This document shows positions 26,184-35,973 of a stretch of DNA of 64,000 nt, piece by piece. A program made the translations under genes and the position numbers. Numbering within the stretch: position 1 is the stretch's first letter; every line of letters starts with the position of its first letter. Below the pieces are notes generated by a model that searched no databases, was not told the origin of the DNA, and saw only the letters and a list, made by a program, of their open reading frames with translations. Source of the stretch: Yoonia maricola (GTDB lineage: Bacteria > Pseudomonadota > Alphaproteobacteria > Rhodobacterales > Rhodobacteraceae); the NCBI RefSeq assembly GCF_002797915.1, contig NZ_PGTY01000002.1, positions 589,001 through 653,000 on the forward strand, in the 5' to 3' direction.

Positions 26184-27416
26184 GTGACGGTTGTCGCTAT
26201 AAGTAATCATTCCAACTCACAGCAAATCAAGCATTTGCCGATTGATGCTCTCAGCCCATACGCCAACAACCCACGCACACATTCAAATCAGCAGGTTCGT
26301 CAGATTGCCGACAGCATTGAAGAGTTCGGCTGGACCAATCCGGTTCTGATTGACGCTGACAATGGCATCATAGCTGGCCATGAGCGGATTGCAGCAGCGA
26401 AGTTGCTCGGCATGTCGGACGTGCCTGTGATGCGCGTCGATCATCTGACTGACGCGCAAAAGCGCGCATACATAATAGCCGATAACAAGCTTGCCGAGAA
26501 TGCTGGCTGGGATGATGAACTGCTGGTTATTGAACTGCAGGCCTTGTCGGATCTCGCGCGCAAGCATGCGAACGATTGCCGCGCCTTGATGCGGACGGGC
26601 TGGTATCGGCGTCTCTTTCCCAAGACTCTCCTTCAAAAGGGGAGGTCGGCAGAAATGGACTTCAATACGACAGCAGGTGGTGAACGTCTGTCGACTTCGG
26701 TCGGTGGAACGCTGACCGGCCGCGGTGGCGACATCATCATTATTGATGATCCGATCAAACCAGATGAGGCATTGTCTGAAACAACCCGCAGGGCCGTACT
26801 GTCCTGGTTCAGCAATACATTGTCATCGCGACTAAACGACAAGAAACGGGGTGCCATCGTCTTGGTCATGCAGCGCCTGCATGAGGAAGATCTGGCTGGG
26901 CATCTACTTGAAGCTGGTGGCTGGTATCATTTATCTCTGCCAGCTATTGCGGAGGTTGATCTACAAATTCCGGTGGGAAGAAACCAAACCCATCAGTTTG
27001 CGGAGGGTTCAGCTCTGCATGCTGAACGAGAAAGCGTTATGCAGCTAGAAATCCTGCGTCGCAGCATGGGTTCAGCAAACTTCTCGGCTCAATATCAGCA
27101 AAGCCCGGTCCCCGTTGAAGATCTGCATGTCAAACGTGACTGGTTGCGCTATTGCGACGTACAGCCCGACCCAATCACCGGCGACAGAATTGTGCAGAGT
27201 TGGGATACGGCCAGCAAGGACGGTGTGTTCAGTGACTATTCGGTCTGTGTCACGGCACTCACCCGCAAGCGCGAGGTCTATATCCTTGATGTCTACCGGG
27301 CCAAGTTGCAGTTTCCAGACCTGAAGCGACGGGTTGTAGAACTTGCAGTCAAATAGGCCGTCAATGTTCTGCTGATTGGAGACTCACCGCTAAGGCCGCA
27401 ACTGATTGAACCGTGA
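26184..27416 (+). pseudogene. ParB-domain/terminase large-subunit chimera, decayed prophage gene
   Basis: Residues 1-125 are a ParB-like nuclease domain of the kind found at the front of phage DNA methylases ('YANNPRTHSNQQVRQIADSI', 'IADNKLAENAGWDDELL'). From about residue 127 ('ARKHANDCRALM') the frame becomes the middle and nuclease part of a phage terminase large subunit ('GRGGDIIIIDDPIKP', 'VQSWDTASK'). The terminase Walker A part and the methylase domain are missing, as from one in-frame deletion. A TAG at 27354-27356 ends the frame. Terminase-like sequence (VNVLLIGDSPLRPQLIEP) continues after it up to a TGA at 27414, so the stop is a mutation. It starts on GTG. Confidence 0.8.
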
Positions 27417-27576
27417 TGGTGATGTAGCGGCCGGAGCCATGGAGCTAGCTTGTGTTAGTGGCTTTCGTATTGCTGCTGTTCGACCATCGTGCAGCATTAT
27501 CGTCATAACAATGGCCGGGCTGGGGGAGATGGGCGAAGCCGCTTGCGCGGCATTGGCGCGCATGGCCAGTGGCATT

Positions 27577-28812
27577 TCAACGAATGATATCTGATATTAG
27601 CTCCTGACTAGGATAACACGTTGCTCGTTCACCGTTCTGTTCTTGCCATTGGCCTATTGATCGCCGCGTTTTATTGCCAATCAGACCGTCGGCACCGCCG
27701 ACATCAAATCCGCGTTCTTCCAACTTACGTTGCATATCAGTAATGCGGACACGTGACAGATCACTCAGTCTATCCCACCCGCCAGCGAAATCGCCAACGC
27801 CGAATTTGATGCGATCACCCACGTGCCCAACAAACAGCGCGTAGACGTCACTTTCGTTGTATTCTTTCAAGACATAGAAGTTCGATGTCACGATAAATGC
27901 AGGTCCGTGCAGACCAGCAGGCATCAGCAAATAGCCTACCTCGTCAACTTCGGGACTTGGGAACGGGCGTCCCGACACGCGGGTGATGCCCATTGAAAGC
28001 CACTGCCGAATTGGTCGACCGTTGTCTGGACCTTCCAACGAACACGATACGGTGGCCGGAACGGCAACCTCAAAACCCCAATCCCGGCCTGCGTTCCAGC
28101 CATATTGCTGCAGATAGGATGCGATTGATGCCAGTGTATCGCGTTCAGACCGCCAAATGTCTGCGCGCCCATCGCCATCCCCATCAGTTGCGTAAGCAAG
28201 ATAGCTGCTTGGCATGAATTGCGGTTGGCCAAGTGCGCCTGCCCAACTGCTTCTCATCTGGTCACGTGTGGCAAAGCCCTCTTCGAGCATTCTAAGCGCC
28301 GCGATGAGTTCATCTGCAAAGTATGCGGTGCGGTTACTCATAAACCCTTTGGTACTGAGAATTTCAAACGCATCATGCGGGATTGCCGCGCGACCGAAGC
28401 TGCTTTCGCGGCCCCAGATTGATAGAATTATCTGCCCCGGCACACCTGTTTGTTGCTCGATCTGAGCAAGCGTTGTTGCATGACGTGACGCCATCTGACG
28501 TCCAATACTTGCGGTACCTGACACGCCGCCCGGTGCAAAGTAGCTGGCCGGCGCACGAAACTCAGCTTGCGATTGACGGCTTTCGTCGGGTCTTCCCGGA
28601 ATGACCAGATTAGGAAGGTCCCAGTTCAGATCCACATTGGACAACGCAGCTTCAAAGGTTGTTCTGTTAACGCCAGCTGAACTGGCTCTTGGCCAGACGT
28701 TATCTTCTAACCATGCTTGGAAATTGGCTTCGATTGACACGCGATCTTGTGCTTGCATTACACTTGGCAAGCATAGTGTGAGAAACACGATGACGCAGGC
28801 AGAGCATTTCAT
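27577..28812 (-). CDS. Lytic murein transglycosylase, MltB family
   Basis: 411-residue exported enzyme that cuts peptidoglycan glycan strands to 1,6-anhydro ends. A Sec signal covers residues 1-21. The SLT_2 domain has the catalytic Glu136 in 'IWGRESSFG', the 'SWAGALGQPQFMPSSYL' block and 'DGDGDGRADIW'. The C-terminal 60 residues are a peptidoglycan-binding domain type 1 ('MQRKLEERGFDVGGADGLIG'). Length is normal for Rhodobacterales. The gene stands alone between the prophage remnant and the malonate locus. Confidence 0.94.
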   Translation of the reverse strand: MKCSACVIVFLTLCLPSVMQAQDRVSIEANFQAWLEDNVWPRASSAGVNRTTFEAALSNVDLNWDLPNLVIPGRPDESRQSQAEFRAPASYFAPGGVSGTASIGRQMASRHATTLAQIEQQTGVPGQIILSIWGRESSFGRAAIPHDAFEILSTKGFMSNRTAYFADELIAALRMLEEGFATRDQMRSSWAGALGQPQFMPSSYLAYATDGDGDGRADIWRSERDTLASIASYLQQYGWNAGRDWGFEVAVPATVSCSLEGPDNGRPIRQWLSMGITRVSGRPFPSPEVDEVGYLLMPAGLHGPAFIVTSNFYVLKEYNESDVYALFVGHVGDRIKFGVGDFAGGWDRLSDLSRVRITDMQRKLEERGFDVGGADGLIGNKTRRSIGQWQEQNGERATCYPSQELISDIIR

Positions 28813-29251
28813 TGCGGTTCATCCTTACGAAGGCAGTCATGTCGCACATCAAACACCAAGAGCCCCAAGTAGACAAACCGTTCCAATCGTCCCCTTCATT
28901 CAATTATCGGCTGTCGTCCGTGAAGCACGGCCAATTATTACAACAAGGCACTCAATATGTGAGTTTTGGGCTCTCAGTCGCCATTAAATCGGTTGCAGCA
29001 TGTTGGCATTGTGGGCGCACCAGCAGCGTCAAGGACGGCCCAAACCTGTCGTTCGCCAAACAACACGATCGCTGTAGTGCGGCCCGTCAAAGCGGAAATT
29101 GAAGTGGGTAGCCGTGAGGACCCGTTTAGAGCCCAAAGTGCATGATGCTGCGCTTCGAAGAGAGGTCCGCTTTCCGTATTCAATTGACGGCAATCAATAC
29201 AAAATTCTGGTTTGGCTCTGGGACCGTTTTCCTGACTGAGTAGACCGGCTT
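28813..29251. other. Gene-poor stretch without a supported feature
   Basis: About 440 bases between the lytic transglycosylase start and the end of the GntR gene. Short frames exist on both strands, but none has a ribosome-binding site, a domain or a neighbour relation. It probably holds the transglycosylase promoter and decayed sequence. Confidence 0.4.
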
Positions 29252-29899
29252 CTAATGTTTGAGCCCAGCTATCAACTGTTGAAACTTCTCGCCCTGCACC
29301 GTGACGTGACCACGCAGCAATCTGGCGGCGAGTTCGGCTTCCCCGTACTCTAGGGCTTGAATAATCTCTTCATGTTCAGCCAGCGATTGAGCCATGCGAC
29401 CTCGAAAGCGTAATTGAACACGACGAAAGGGTTTTAGCCTGTTTTGCAGTCGCAGAGCTTCTCCTTGCAAATGGGAATTTGTTGCCCCGCGATATATCTC
29501 TTGGTGAAAGCTCTCATTCTCCAGATAGTAACCTGCGGCATCCTCTCTCTCGACGGCATCTCGACATCTCGAATTTGCGTCAGCAAGGCGTTCCAAACCT
29601 TCGTCGGTCATTCTGGCTGCAGCGAAGCGACCACATGCCGCTTCCAGTTCAGCCATAGTTTCGAACATTTCGAGCAATTCCACAGGACCCGGTTGGCGCA
29701 CGAACACACCACGACGTGGAATCTGTTCCGCCATTCCCGACATGACCAGTCTTTGCAAAGCCTCTCGGATCGGCGTCCGTGAGACGCTGAAATGTTCGGC
29801 AAGTTTGATCTCATCAAGTCTTTCACCATCTGCATACTCTCCTTGGAAAACAAGTTGCTCAAGGGAGTCTGCAATCTGGTCTGCGCGTTTTAATTCCAT
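29252..29899 (-). CDS. matR: GntR-family (FCD) regulator, MatR-like
   Basis: 215-residue regulator with an N-terminal winged helix ('LDEIKLAEHFSVSRTPIREALQRL') and a C-terminal FCD ligand-binding domain with the usual Asp/His pattern. The frame is open to 29935; the ATG at 29899 is the likely start. It is divergent from the malonate operon, and a perfect TTGTATACAA palindrome lies in the shared gap. In rhizobia, MatR occupies the same place and responds to malonate. The symbol is given on context. Confidence 0.85.
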   Translation of the reverse strand: MELKRADQIADSLEQLVFQGEYADGERLDEIKLAEHFSVSRTPIREALQRLVMSGMAEQIPRRGVFVRQPGPVELLEMFETMAELEAACGRFAAARMTDEGLERLADANSRCRDAVEREDAAGYYLENESFHQEIYRGATNSHLQGEALRLQNRLKPFRRVQLRFRGRMAQSLAEHEEIIQALEYGEAELAARLLRGHVTVQGEKFQQLIAGLKH

Positions 29900-29942
29900 A
29901 GGACAATAATACTGCGCACCACATATGAGATGCAAGAATTAA

Positions 29943-29990
29943 GTTATTGTATACAAGATTATTGACTGGGGATGCAGAGTGGACAATGAT
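29943..29990 (+). promoter_or_regulatory. Malonate operon promoter with MatR-type operator
   Basis: TTGTATACAA at 29947-29956 is a perfect 10-bp palindrome of the FCD-GntR operator type (TNGTNNNACNA) and resembles the MatR site reported for rhizobia. Next to it is TTGACT (29962-29967), then 17 bases and AATGAT (29985-29990), a reasonable sigma-70 promoter. Binding here would block transcription of matP. Confidence 0.55.
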
Positions 29991-30039
29991 GGACTATTGC
30001 CGCCCCTGAGGAGAGTCGGCGTTTAAATGGGAGGAAACT

Positions 30040-31026
30040 ATGAACATGAAATTTCTTGCGACGGCTGCGTTAGCACTGACAGCAGGTTTGTCATCAACAG
30101 CACAGGCTGAAGAGCTACGTCTGTCTCATCAGTGGTCGAACACCGACATTCGTCATCAAGTCGCACAAATGGTCGCCGATGGGGTGGCCGAAGCCGATGT
30201 GGACCTTGAGATCAGCATCTTTGGCACACAGTCTTTGTTTAAGGCCCGCGAACAATATCGCCCCCTTAGCCGTGGACTGCTTGACATGACCGTTCTGCCA
30301 CTCAGCTACGCTGGTGGCCAACAGCCTGCTTTCAACCTGACACTAATGCCCGGTCTGGTCAAAAACCATGATCACGCCGCTCGCTTGAGCGCGTCTCCAT
30401 TTATGGAAGCACTTGAAGAGAAAATGGCCGATGATGACGTCATGGTTCTTGTACACGGCTATCTGGCGGGTGGATTTGTCGGGAAAGATGCCTGCATTAC
30501 AAGCCCATCCGATGTTGAAGGTTTGCAAACGCGCGCTGCGGGTAAAGCATTTGAGCAAATGCTTGCCGGTGCAGGTGCATCAATCACCTCAATGTCGTCC
30601 TCCGAAATCTATAGTGCAATGCAAACCGGTATTCTGAACGCGGCGAATACATCCTCGTCATCGTTCGTGTCATATCGCATTTACGAGCAGGCAGCCTGTT
30701 ACACGCCTGCCGCAGACGTCGCGCTTTGGTTCATGTATCAGCCACTCTTGATGAACAAATCGACCTTCGATGGGCTAAATGAAGATCAGCAGGCGGCGCT
30801 TATGGCTGCGGCTGCGGAAGCAGAGGCCTTCTATCTTGAAGAAGCTAAGAAGCAGGATGCAGCCTCGGTTGCGGTCTTCGAAGAGGCCGGTGTTGAGATC
30901 GCCGAGATGACGATCGAAGACTTCGAGGCGTGGCGCGCCTTAGCTCAAGAAACGTCCTATCAGGCATTCGTAGAAGAAGTGCCTGACGGACAAGAGCTTC
31001 TCGATATGGCGCTTGCTGTCGAATAA
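30040..31026 (+). CDS. matP: TRAP transporter substrate-binding protein for malonate (DctP family)
   Basis: 328-residue periplasmic binding protein with a Sec signal ending at AQA (residues 1-23). The DctP core is visible ('LRLSHQWSNTDIRHQ', 'GLQTRAAGKAFEQML', 'MQTGILNAANTSSSSF'). The conserved Arg expected for carboxylate binding lies in the 'LQTRAAG' block. First gene of a matPQMAB operon, the same order as in Sinorhizobium. A hairpin follows its stop. Starts with a GGAGG six bases before ATG. Confidence 0.9.
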   Translation: MNMKFLATAALALTAGLSSTAQAEELRLSHQWSNTDIRHQVAQMVADGVAEADVDLEISIFGTQSLFKAREQYRPLSRGLLDMTVLPLSYAGGQQPAFNLTLMPGLVKNHDHAARLSASPFMEALEEKMADDDVMVLVHGYLAGGFVGKDACITSPSDVEGLQTRAAGKAFEQMLAGAGASITSMSSSEIYSAMQTGILNAANTSSSSFVSYRIYEQAACYTPAADVALWFMYQPLLMNKSTFDGLNEDQQAALMAAAAEAEAFYLEEAKKQDAASVAVFEEAGVEIAEMTIEDFEAWRALAQETSYQAFVEEVPDGQELLDMALAVE

Positions 31027-31034
31027 GCGTTCGC

Positions 31035-31064
31035 GGGCGGCAACCACCTACAGTGCTGCCGCCC
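31035..31064 (+). promoter_or_regulatory. Intercistronic stem-loop matP-matQ
   Basis: The inverted repeat GGGCGGCA (31035-31042) and TGCCGCCC (31057-31064) has no T-run after it, nine bases past the matP stop. It is probably an mRNA stabiliser giving excess binding protein over membrane subunits. Confidence 0.5.
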
Positions 31065-31107
31065 CACCCAGTCTTTCTCGAAATACACTTTTGAAAGGAT
31101 AGCTGAC

Positions 31108-31656
31108 ATGGCTGGCCAAAGCTCAGCCGTAGAATCGCGTACGGGTAATAACCTGTTTTTACGCGGTGTTGCGGCACTCTCTACTTTTGCGGGTTGGTGC
31201 TCTGCAGCCATGATCGTTGCTGCCGTCGCAATTACTTGCCAAATGATTTTCGTCCGGTTTGTGTTGAACCAATCCACCATTTGGCAAACAGAAGCTGTCA
31301 TTTATCTGGCCATCGGTTCGACCTTGATCGGTCTGCCTTATGTGCAAAGGCTGCGTGGCCATGTGAATGTCGACCTGATCCCTTTGGCGCTTCCGAAAAC
31401 GGCGCGCTACTACATGTGCATTCTGACACTTTCGCTGTCGATTGCGATGGTCGCGGTCCTGCTTTTTTACGGGTATGAACACTGGCATCTGACCTATGAG
31501 CGTAACTGGAAATCTGACACCGTTTGGGGTGTGAGGTTGTGGATTCCTTATCTGGCGCTTCCCGTTGGTTTTGGATTGTTCTTGCTTCAGCTGATTGCGG
31601 ATCTCGTTGCTGTCATTCTCAAAATTGACAAGCCTTTTGGTCTGGAGGACGTGTAA
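31108..31656 (+). CDS. matQ: TRAP transporter small membrane subunit (DctQ family)
   Basis: 182-residue protein with four predicted membrane segments and the DctQ pattern 'FVRFVLNQSTIWQTEAVIYL'. It forms the small subunit of the sodium-driven TRAP importer with MatM. Its TAA overlaps the ATG of matM by one base (TAATG). Confidence 0.9.
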   Translation: MAGQSSAVESRTGNNLFLRGVAALSTFAGWCSAAMIVAAVAITCQMIFVRFVLNQSTIWQTEAVIYLAIGSTLIGLPYVQRLRGHVNVDLIPLALPKTARYYMCILTLSLSIAMVAVLLFYGYEHWHLTYERNWKSDTVWGVRLWIPYLALPVGFGLFLLQLIADLVAVILKIDKPFGLEDV

Positions 31657-32972
31657 TGGACCCGCTCTTGCTTGGCGTAATTGTCGCCGTTGCCACGATC
31701 ATTGTATTGTTTTCCGGTGTGTCTGTTGCACTTGGGTTGTTGATCGTTTCCACCGGTTTTATCTTAATTTTCGATGGTATGCGGTCTTTGGAGCTCTTGC
31801 CCGAAATCCTTTTTGGTAAGCTTGATAACTTTGCCCTTCTTGCCATTCCAATGTTCATCATTATGGGGTCATCTATTGCCTCGACCAGAGCGGGGGCGGA
31901 TCTTTATGAAGCGCTCGAACGGTGGTTGACGCGCGTTCCCGGCGGGTTGGTCATATCGAACCTTGGTGCCTGTGCACTTTTCGCAGCCATGTCAGGGTCT
32001 AGCCCCGCAACTTGTGCGGCCATCGGGAAAATGGGTATTCCTGAAATGCGCAAGCGTGGATATCCCGATGGCGTTGCTGCTGGGTCAATCGCGGCAGGCG
32101 GTACATTGGGCATCCTTATCCCTCCCTCCGTTACGATGATCGTTTACGGCATTGCAACCGAGACCTCGATTGGCCGCCTGTTCCTCGCCGGTGTTATACC
32201 CGGGCTGCTGCTTGTGCTGCTATTTATGATATGGTCGCTCTATTCCACATGGCAATCCGGCGACAAACAGCTTCTCAACGCAGGCACGTATACTTGGAAG
32301 CAGAAGTTTGAGATTCTGCCACGGGTTCTGCCATTCTTGGGCATTATCGTCGGCGTTCTTTATGCGATGTATGGCGGGATAGCGACCCCGTCTGAAACGG
32401 CTGCGGTTGGTGCGTTGCTGTGTCTGCTCATCGCAATGATCATCTATAAGCTCTGGAATCCAAAGGATCTCTGGATTGTCCTGCGTGACAGCACAAAAGA
32501 GAGCGTCATGATCCTGTTCATCATCGCGGCCGCAGGCGTGTTTTCTTACATGCTGTCAAGCTTGATGATCACCCAATCCATTGCGGAATGGATTGGCACG
32601 CTAGACGTCAACCGTTGGGTGCTGATGGGCTTTGTGATGTTGTTCCTGCTAGTCGCAGGTTTCTTCCTGCCGCCTGTCGCCGTAATTCTGATGGCGGCTC
32701 CAATCCTATTGCCGATCATCACCACAGCTGGTTTTGACCCCATCTGGTTTGCGGTTGTCTTGACGATCAACATGGAGATCGGGCTGATATCACCGCCGGT
32801 TGGCCTCAACCTCTACGTCATCAACGGCATCGCACCGGATATCTCTCTCAAGACCATTCTGAAAGGCTCCTTGCCTTTTGTGGCTTGCATGGTGATCGCG
32901 ATCATCCTGCTGTGCATCTTCCCGGGGCTTGCGACATGGCTGCCTGATGTTGTCATGGGTAAAGCGATATGA
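31656..32972 (+). CDS. matM: TRAP transporter large permease subunit (DctM family)
   Basis: 438-residue integral membrane protein with about 12 hydrophobic segments and family blocks 'MSGSSPATCAAIGKMGIPEM', 'GGTLGILIPPSV' and 'INMEIGLISPPVGLNLYVI'. It is the ion-coupled channel part of the malonate importer. It overlaps matA by four bases (ATGA). Confidence 0.93.
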   Translation: MDPLLLGVIVAVATIIVLFSGVSVALGLLIVSTGFILIFDGMRSLELLPEILFGKLDNFALLAIPMFIIMGSSIASTRAGADLYEALERWLTRVPGGLVISNLGACALFAAMSGSSPATCAAIGKMGIPEMRKRGYPDGVAAGSIAAGGTLGILIPPSVTMIVYGIATETSIGRLFLAGVIPGLLLVLLFMIWSLYSTWQSGDKQLLNAGTYTWKQKFEILPRVLPFLGIIVGVLYAMYGGIATPSETAAVGALLCLLIAMIIYKLWNPKDLWIVLRDSTKESVMILFIIAAAGVFSYMLSSLMITQSIAEWIGTLDVNRWVLMGFVMLFLLVAGFFLPPVAVILMAAPILLPIITTAGFDPIWFAVVLTINMEIGLISPPVGLNLYVINGIAPDISLKTILKGSLPFVACMVIAIILLCIFPGLATWLPDVVMGKAI

Positions 32973-34207
32973 GTTACTTTTCCGAACTGATTTCGACGAT
33001 ATTTGAGCGCCGCTACCAAAAGGCGCTCTCTCTCGAAGCCGATGATAGGGCGACGTCGGATTTGTGTGAAGCGCTACTGAGTAGCCATGGTGAAGTGTCA
33101 GGCGTGACCCTCGCCCGCAACCTACTGGATCGCTATGGCGCGATGAGCCAAGATGAAAAAGCGGCATTTTTTGAGTTCATGAAACATGGGCTTGAGATCA
33201 ACCCTGATGACGTCATCAGCACGCTGGACGCTTATAAAGCCAAACCTAGCAAAGGTACATACCGTGCCTTTGCTTCAGCCTGCGAGCCGCAGCGTCAGGA
33301 ATTAGCTCGTCGCCTCAATCAAGTTCCGGGTGCGACGGGCCAGTTGGTTCAGATGCGCAAGGACTTGTTGGACATGATGAAGGAACGGCCAGACCTTGAA
33401 CCTCTGGATGTGGATTTCAGACACCTGTTTGCATCTTGGTTCAACCGCGGTTTCCTTGTGCTTCGGCCGATTGATTGGGCCAGCCCTGCGGATATTCTTG
33501 AAAAGATTATTGCCTATGAAGCCGTGCATGAAATTGACAGTTGGAATGATCTGCGTCGGAGATTGAAACCGACTGACCGCCGTTGCTTTGGCTTCTTTCA
33601 TCCAGCAATGGCTGACGAACCGCTCATCTTTGTCGAAGTCGCTCTGACCAAAGGTGTGCCCAGTTCGGTGCAGGATTTGCTTGCCGATGAACGTGACGAG
33701 ATTGACGCAGAAGATGCGGATACAGCGGTTTTTTACTCGATATCGAATTGTCAGGCTGGACTGGCGGGCATCTCTTTCGGCAACTCACTGATCAAGCAGG
33801 TCGTGTCTGACCTGTCCAAAGACCTGCCCGGTTTGTCGACATTTGTAACACTATCACCAATTCCCGGCCTAAATACATGGCTGGACGGCACCGACCTCGA
33901 CACCCTGAAAGTGGCTGACAACCAAGCACTGGCCGCACATTATCTGCTAGAGGCAAAGCGGTCAGACGGCATGCCCTATGATCCGGTAGCGCGGTTCCAC
34001 CTTGGCAACGGTGCCTTGGTCCATGACGTTCACGCAGAGGCCGATACATCGCCGAATGGACGCAATCAATCCAACGGAACAATGGTTAACTATCTTTACG
34101 ACCTTTCCCAAATCTCACAAAACCACGAACAGTTCGTGGGTGAAAAGACAGTAGTTGCATCTGCTGCAGTTAAGACGCTGAGCGGGTTGGTGACACCCAA
34201 AAGCTAA
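32969..34207 (+). CDS. matA: Malonyl-CoA decarboxylase
   Basis: 412-residue enzyme converting malonyl-CoA to acetyl-CoA and CO2. An N-terminal helical domain covers about 1-110. The C-terminal catalytic domain has 'RRCFGFFHPAMADEPLIF', 'GISFGNSLIKQV', and the late 'FHLGNGALVH' and 'GTMVNYLYDL' blocks of the family. ATGA-coupled to matM and 11 bases before matB, so uptake, activation and decarboxylation are co-produced. Confidence 0.93.
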   Translation: MSYFSELISTIFERRYQKALSLEADDRATSDLCEALLSSHGEVSGVTLARNLLDRYGAMSQDEKAAFFEFMKHGLEINPDDVISTLDAYKAKPSKGTYRAFASACEPQRQELARRLNQVPGATGQLVQMRKDLLDMMKERPDLEPLDVDFRHLFASWFNRGFLVLRPIDWASPADILEKIIAYEAVHEIDSWNDLRRRLKPTDRRCFGFFHPAMADEPLIFVEVALTKGVPSSVQDLLADERDEIDAEDADTAVFYSISNCQAGLAGISFGNSLIKQVVSDLSKDLPGLSTFVTLSPIPGLNTWLDGTDLDTLKVADNQALAAHYLLEAKRSDGMPYDPVARFHLGNGALVHDVHAEADTSPNGRNQSNGTMVNYLYDLSQISQNHEQFVGEKTVVASAAVKTLSGLVTPKS

Positions 34208-34218
34208 GGAAATGGAAG

Positions 34219-35736
34219 ATGACAAACCCTCTATATGATACACTTTTTGGGCAGCACCAGGGAAAGACGACACCATTTCTTGAATTGGGGGATGGTACAG
34301 TTATCACGCACAAAGACTACCTTCAGCTGGCGGCACAGTATGCGCATGTCTTCAAAAAACTCAGCGTTCAGCCCGGTGATCGCGTAGCGGTCCAGATCGG
34401 AAAATCCCCGCAAGCTTTGGCGCTCTATGCAGCATGTGTACAGGCCGGTATCGTATTCCTGCCTCTCAACACAGCATACACAGCCGATGAGATATCTTAC
34501 TTCATAGAAAATAGTGGCGCGCGAGTCATCATTTGTGACGGCAAACGATCCGGAACACTGCAACCGATTGCGGAGGCGACCGGCGCAATTCTTGAGACAA
34601 TGAACAACGACGGCAGCGGCAGCTTTGCATTGCATGCGGAGGCAATGCCCACCGTGTACGCAACCACTGATCGATCAGAAGATGATCTTGCCGCGTTTCT
34701 CTATACATCAGGTACGACCGGACGCTCTAAGGGTGCGATGTTGACCCAGCGCAATCTCCTCTCAAATAGCCAAGCCTTGACAAAAGAGTGGTCGTTTACG
34801 TCCGATGATGTGCTGCTTCACGCCCTGCCGATTTTCCATACGCACGGGTTATTTGTCGCAACGAATATATCACTGCTTGCTGGCAGCAAGATTATCTTCA
34901 TGCAGAAGTTCGATCTGGACGTCATCATTGAACAGATGCCGAATGCCACCACTATGATGGGTGTTCCAACATTCTACACGCGATTGCTGGAAGACGAGCG
35001 ATTTACCAAGAAAGTCGCGGCGCATATGCGGCTTTTTGTTTCTGGCAGCGCGCCACTGCTTGCCGAAACGCATGCGCTGTTTGAAGAGCGTACAGGTCAC
35101 CGTATTCTGGAACGCTACGGCATGACAGAAACCAATATGAACACGTCCAATCCATACACTGGTGAACGACGTGCGGGGACCGTTGGCTTCCCGCTGCCGG
35201 GTGTCGAGATCAAAATCACAGACAGCAAAACGGGAGCAACACTACCACAAGGGGTTATCGGTGAGATCGAAGTTCGTGGCCCCAACGTCTTTAAGGGTTA
35301 CTGGCAAATGCCTGAGAAAACCTCCGAAGAGCTGCGTGAAGATGGTTTCTTCATTACCGGTGATTTGGGGCGGATTGATGAAGACGGCTATTTACATATC
35401 GTTGGGCGTAACAAGGACCTGATCATTTCCGGTGGGTACAACATTTATCCTAAAGAGATCGAGCTCTTGTTGGACGACGAAGAAGGCGTCCTTGAAAGTG
35501 CGGTCGTCGGCGTACCACATCCGGATTTCGGCGAAACAGTGGTCGGTGTCCTTGTCGCGGAAACAGGTGCCGACCTCGACCTTGACGCAATCAAGAACAA
35601 CGTCGGAATCTCACTTGCGCGCTTCAAACACCCTCAAAAACTCGTCGTATTGCCAGAACTCCCTCGCAATACGATGGGGAAAGTGCAAAAGAAGGCATTG
35701 CGCGAAGAATACAAAGACCTGTTTGCCACGACATAA
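34219..35736 (+). CDS. matB: Malonyl-CoA synthetase (AMP-dependent ligase)
   Basis: 505-residue acyl-CoA synthetase of the ANL family that joins malonate to CoA using ATP. The AMP-binding motif is 'LYTSGTTGRSKGAM' (about residue 158), with later 'YGMTETNMNTSNPY', 'TGDLGRIDEDGY' and the C-terminal Lys in 'NTMGKVQKKALR'. Family and context (MatA, TRAP transporter, MatR) agree on malonate. Last gene of the operon; no clear terminator follows. Confidence 0.93.
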   Translation: MTNPLYDTLFGQHQGKTTPFLELGDGTVITHKDYLQLAAQYAHVFKKLSVQPGDRVAVQIGKSPQALALYAACVQAGIVFLPLNTAYTADEISYFIENSGARVIICDGKRSGTLQPIAEATGAILETMNNDGSGSFALHAEAMPTVYATTDRSEDDLAAFLYTSGTTGRSKGAMLTQRNLLSNSQALTKEWSFTSDDVLLHALPIFHTHGLFVATNISLLAGSKIIFMQKFDLDVIIEQMPNATTMMGVPTFYTRLLEDERFTKKVAAHMRLFVSGSAPLLAETHALFEERTGHRILERYGMTETNMNTSNPYTGERRAGTVGFPLPGVEIKITDSKTGATLPQGVIGEIEVRGPNVFKGYWQMPEKTSEELREDGFFITGDLGRIDEDGYLHIVGRNKDLIISGGYNIYPKEIELLLDDEEGVLESAVVGVPHPDFGETVVGVLVAETGADLDLDAIKNNVGISLARFKHPQKLVVLPELPRNTMGKVQKKALREEYKDLFATT

Positions 35737-35973
35737 AGTACCTGAACCGATTTGCGGCTGCGTCCAGCGCGTTGTAGACCAATTCTGGTTATCGAAGGTA
35801 GAATCCGCAGATTGCACAAAGCAGACCTTAGCGCAGTTGCAGCGAAAGGTAACTTCGTCCCGCAGTTCAGTCATCAATATGGCTTGCAGAGAAAGTGGGG
35901 AATGAGCCCATTTCACCGGATGCTGCGGACTCTACGAATGACTGCTATATCGACGACCGCTTTTCGGGATCGT

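Noticed and set aside
27406..27594. 62-codon frame after the prophage remnant
   Set aside because: Starts within decayed terminase sequence and overlaps the end of the transglycosylase gene; no domain seen.
30040..31026. TRAP binding protein as a dicarboxylate or sialic acid carrier
   Set aside because: The operon also holds malonyl-CoA synthetase and decarboxylase and a MatR-like regulator, so malonate is the better call.
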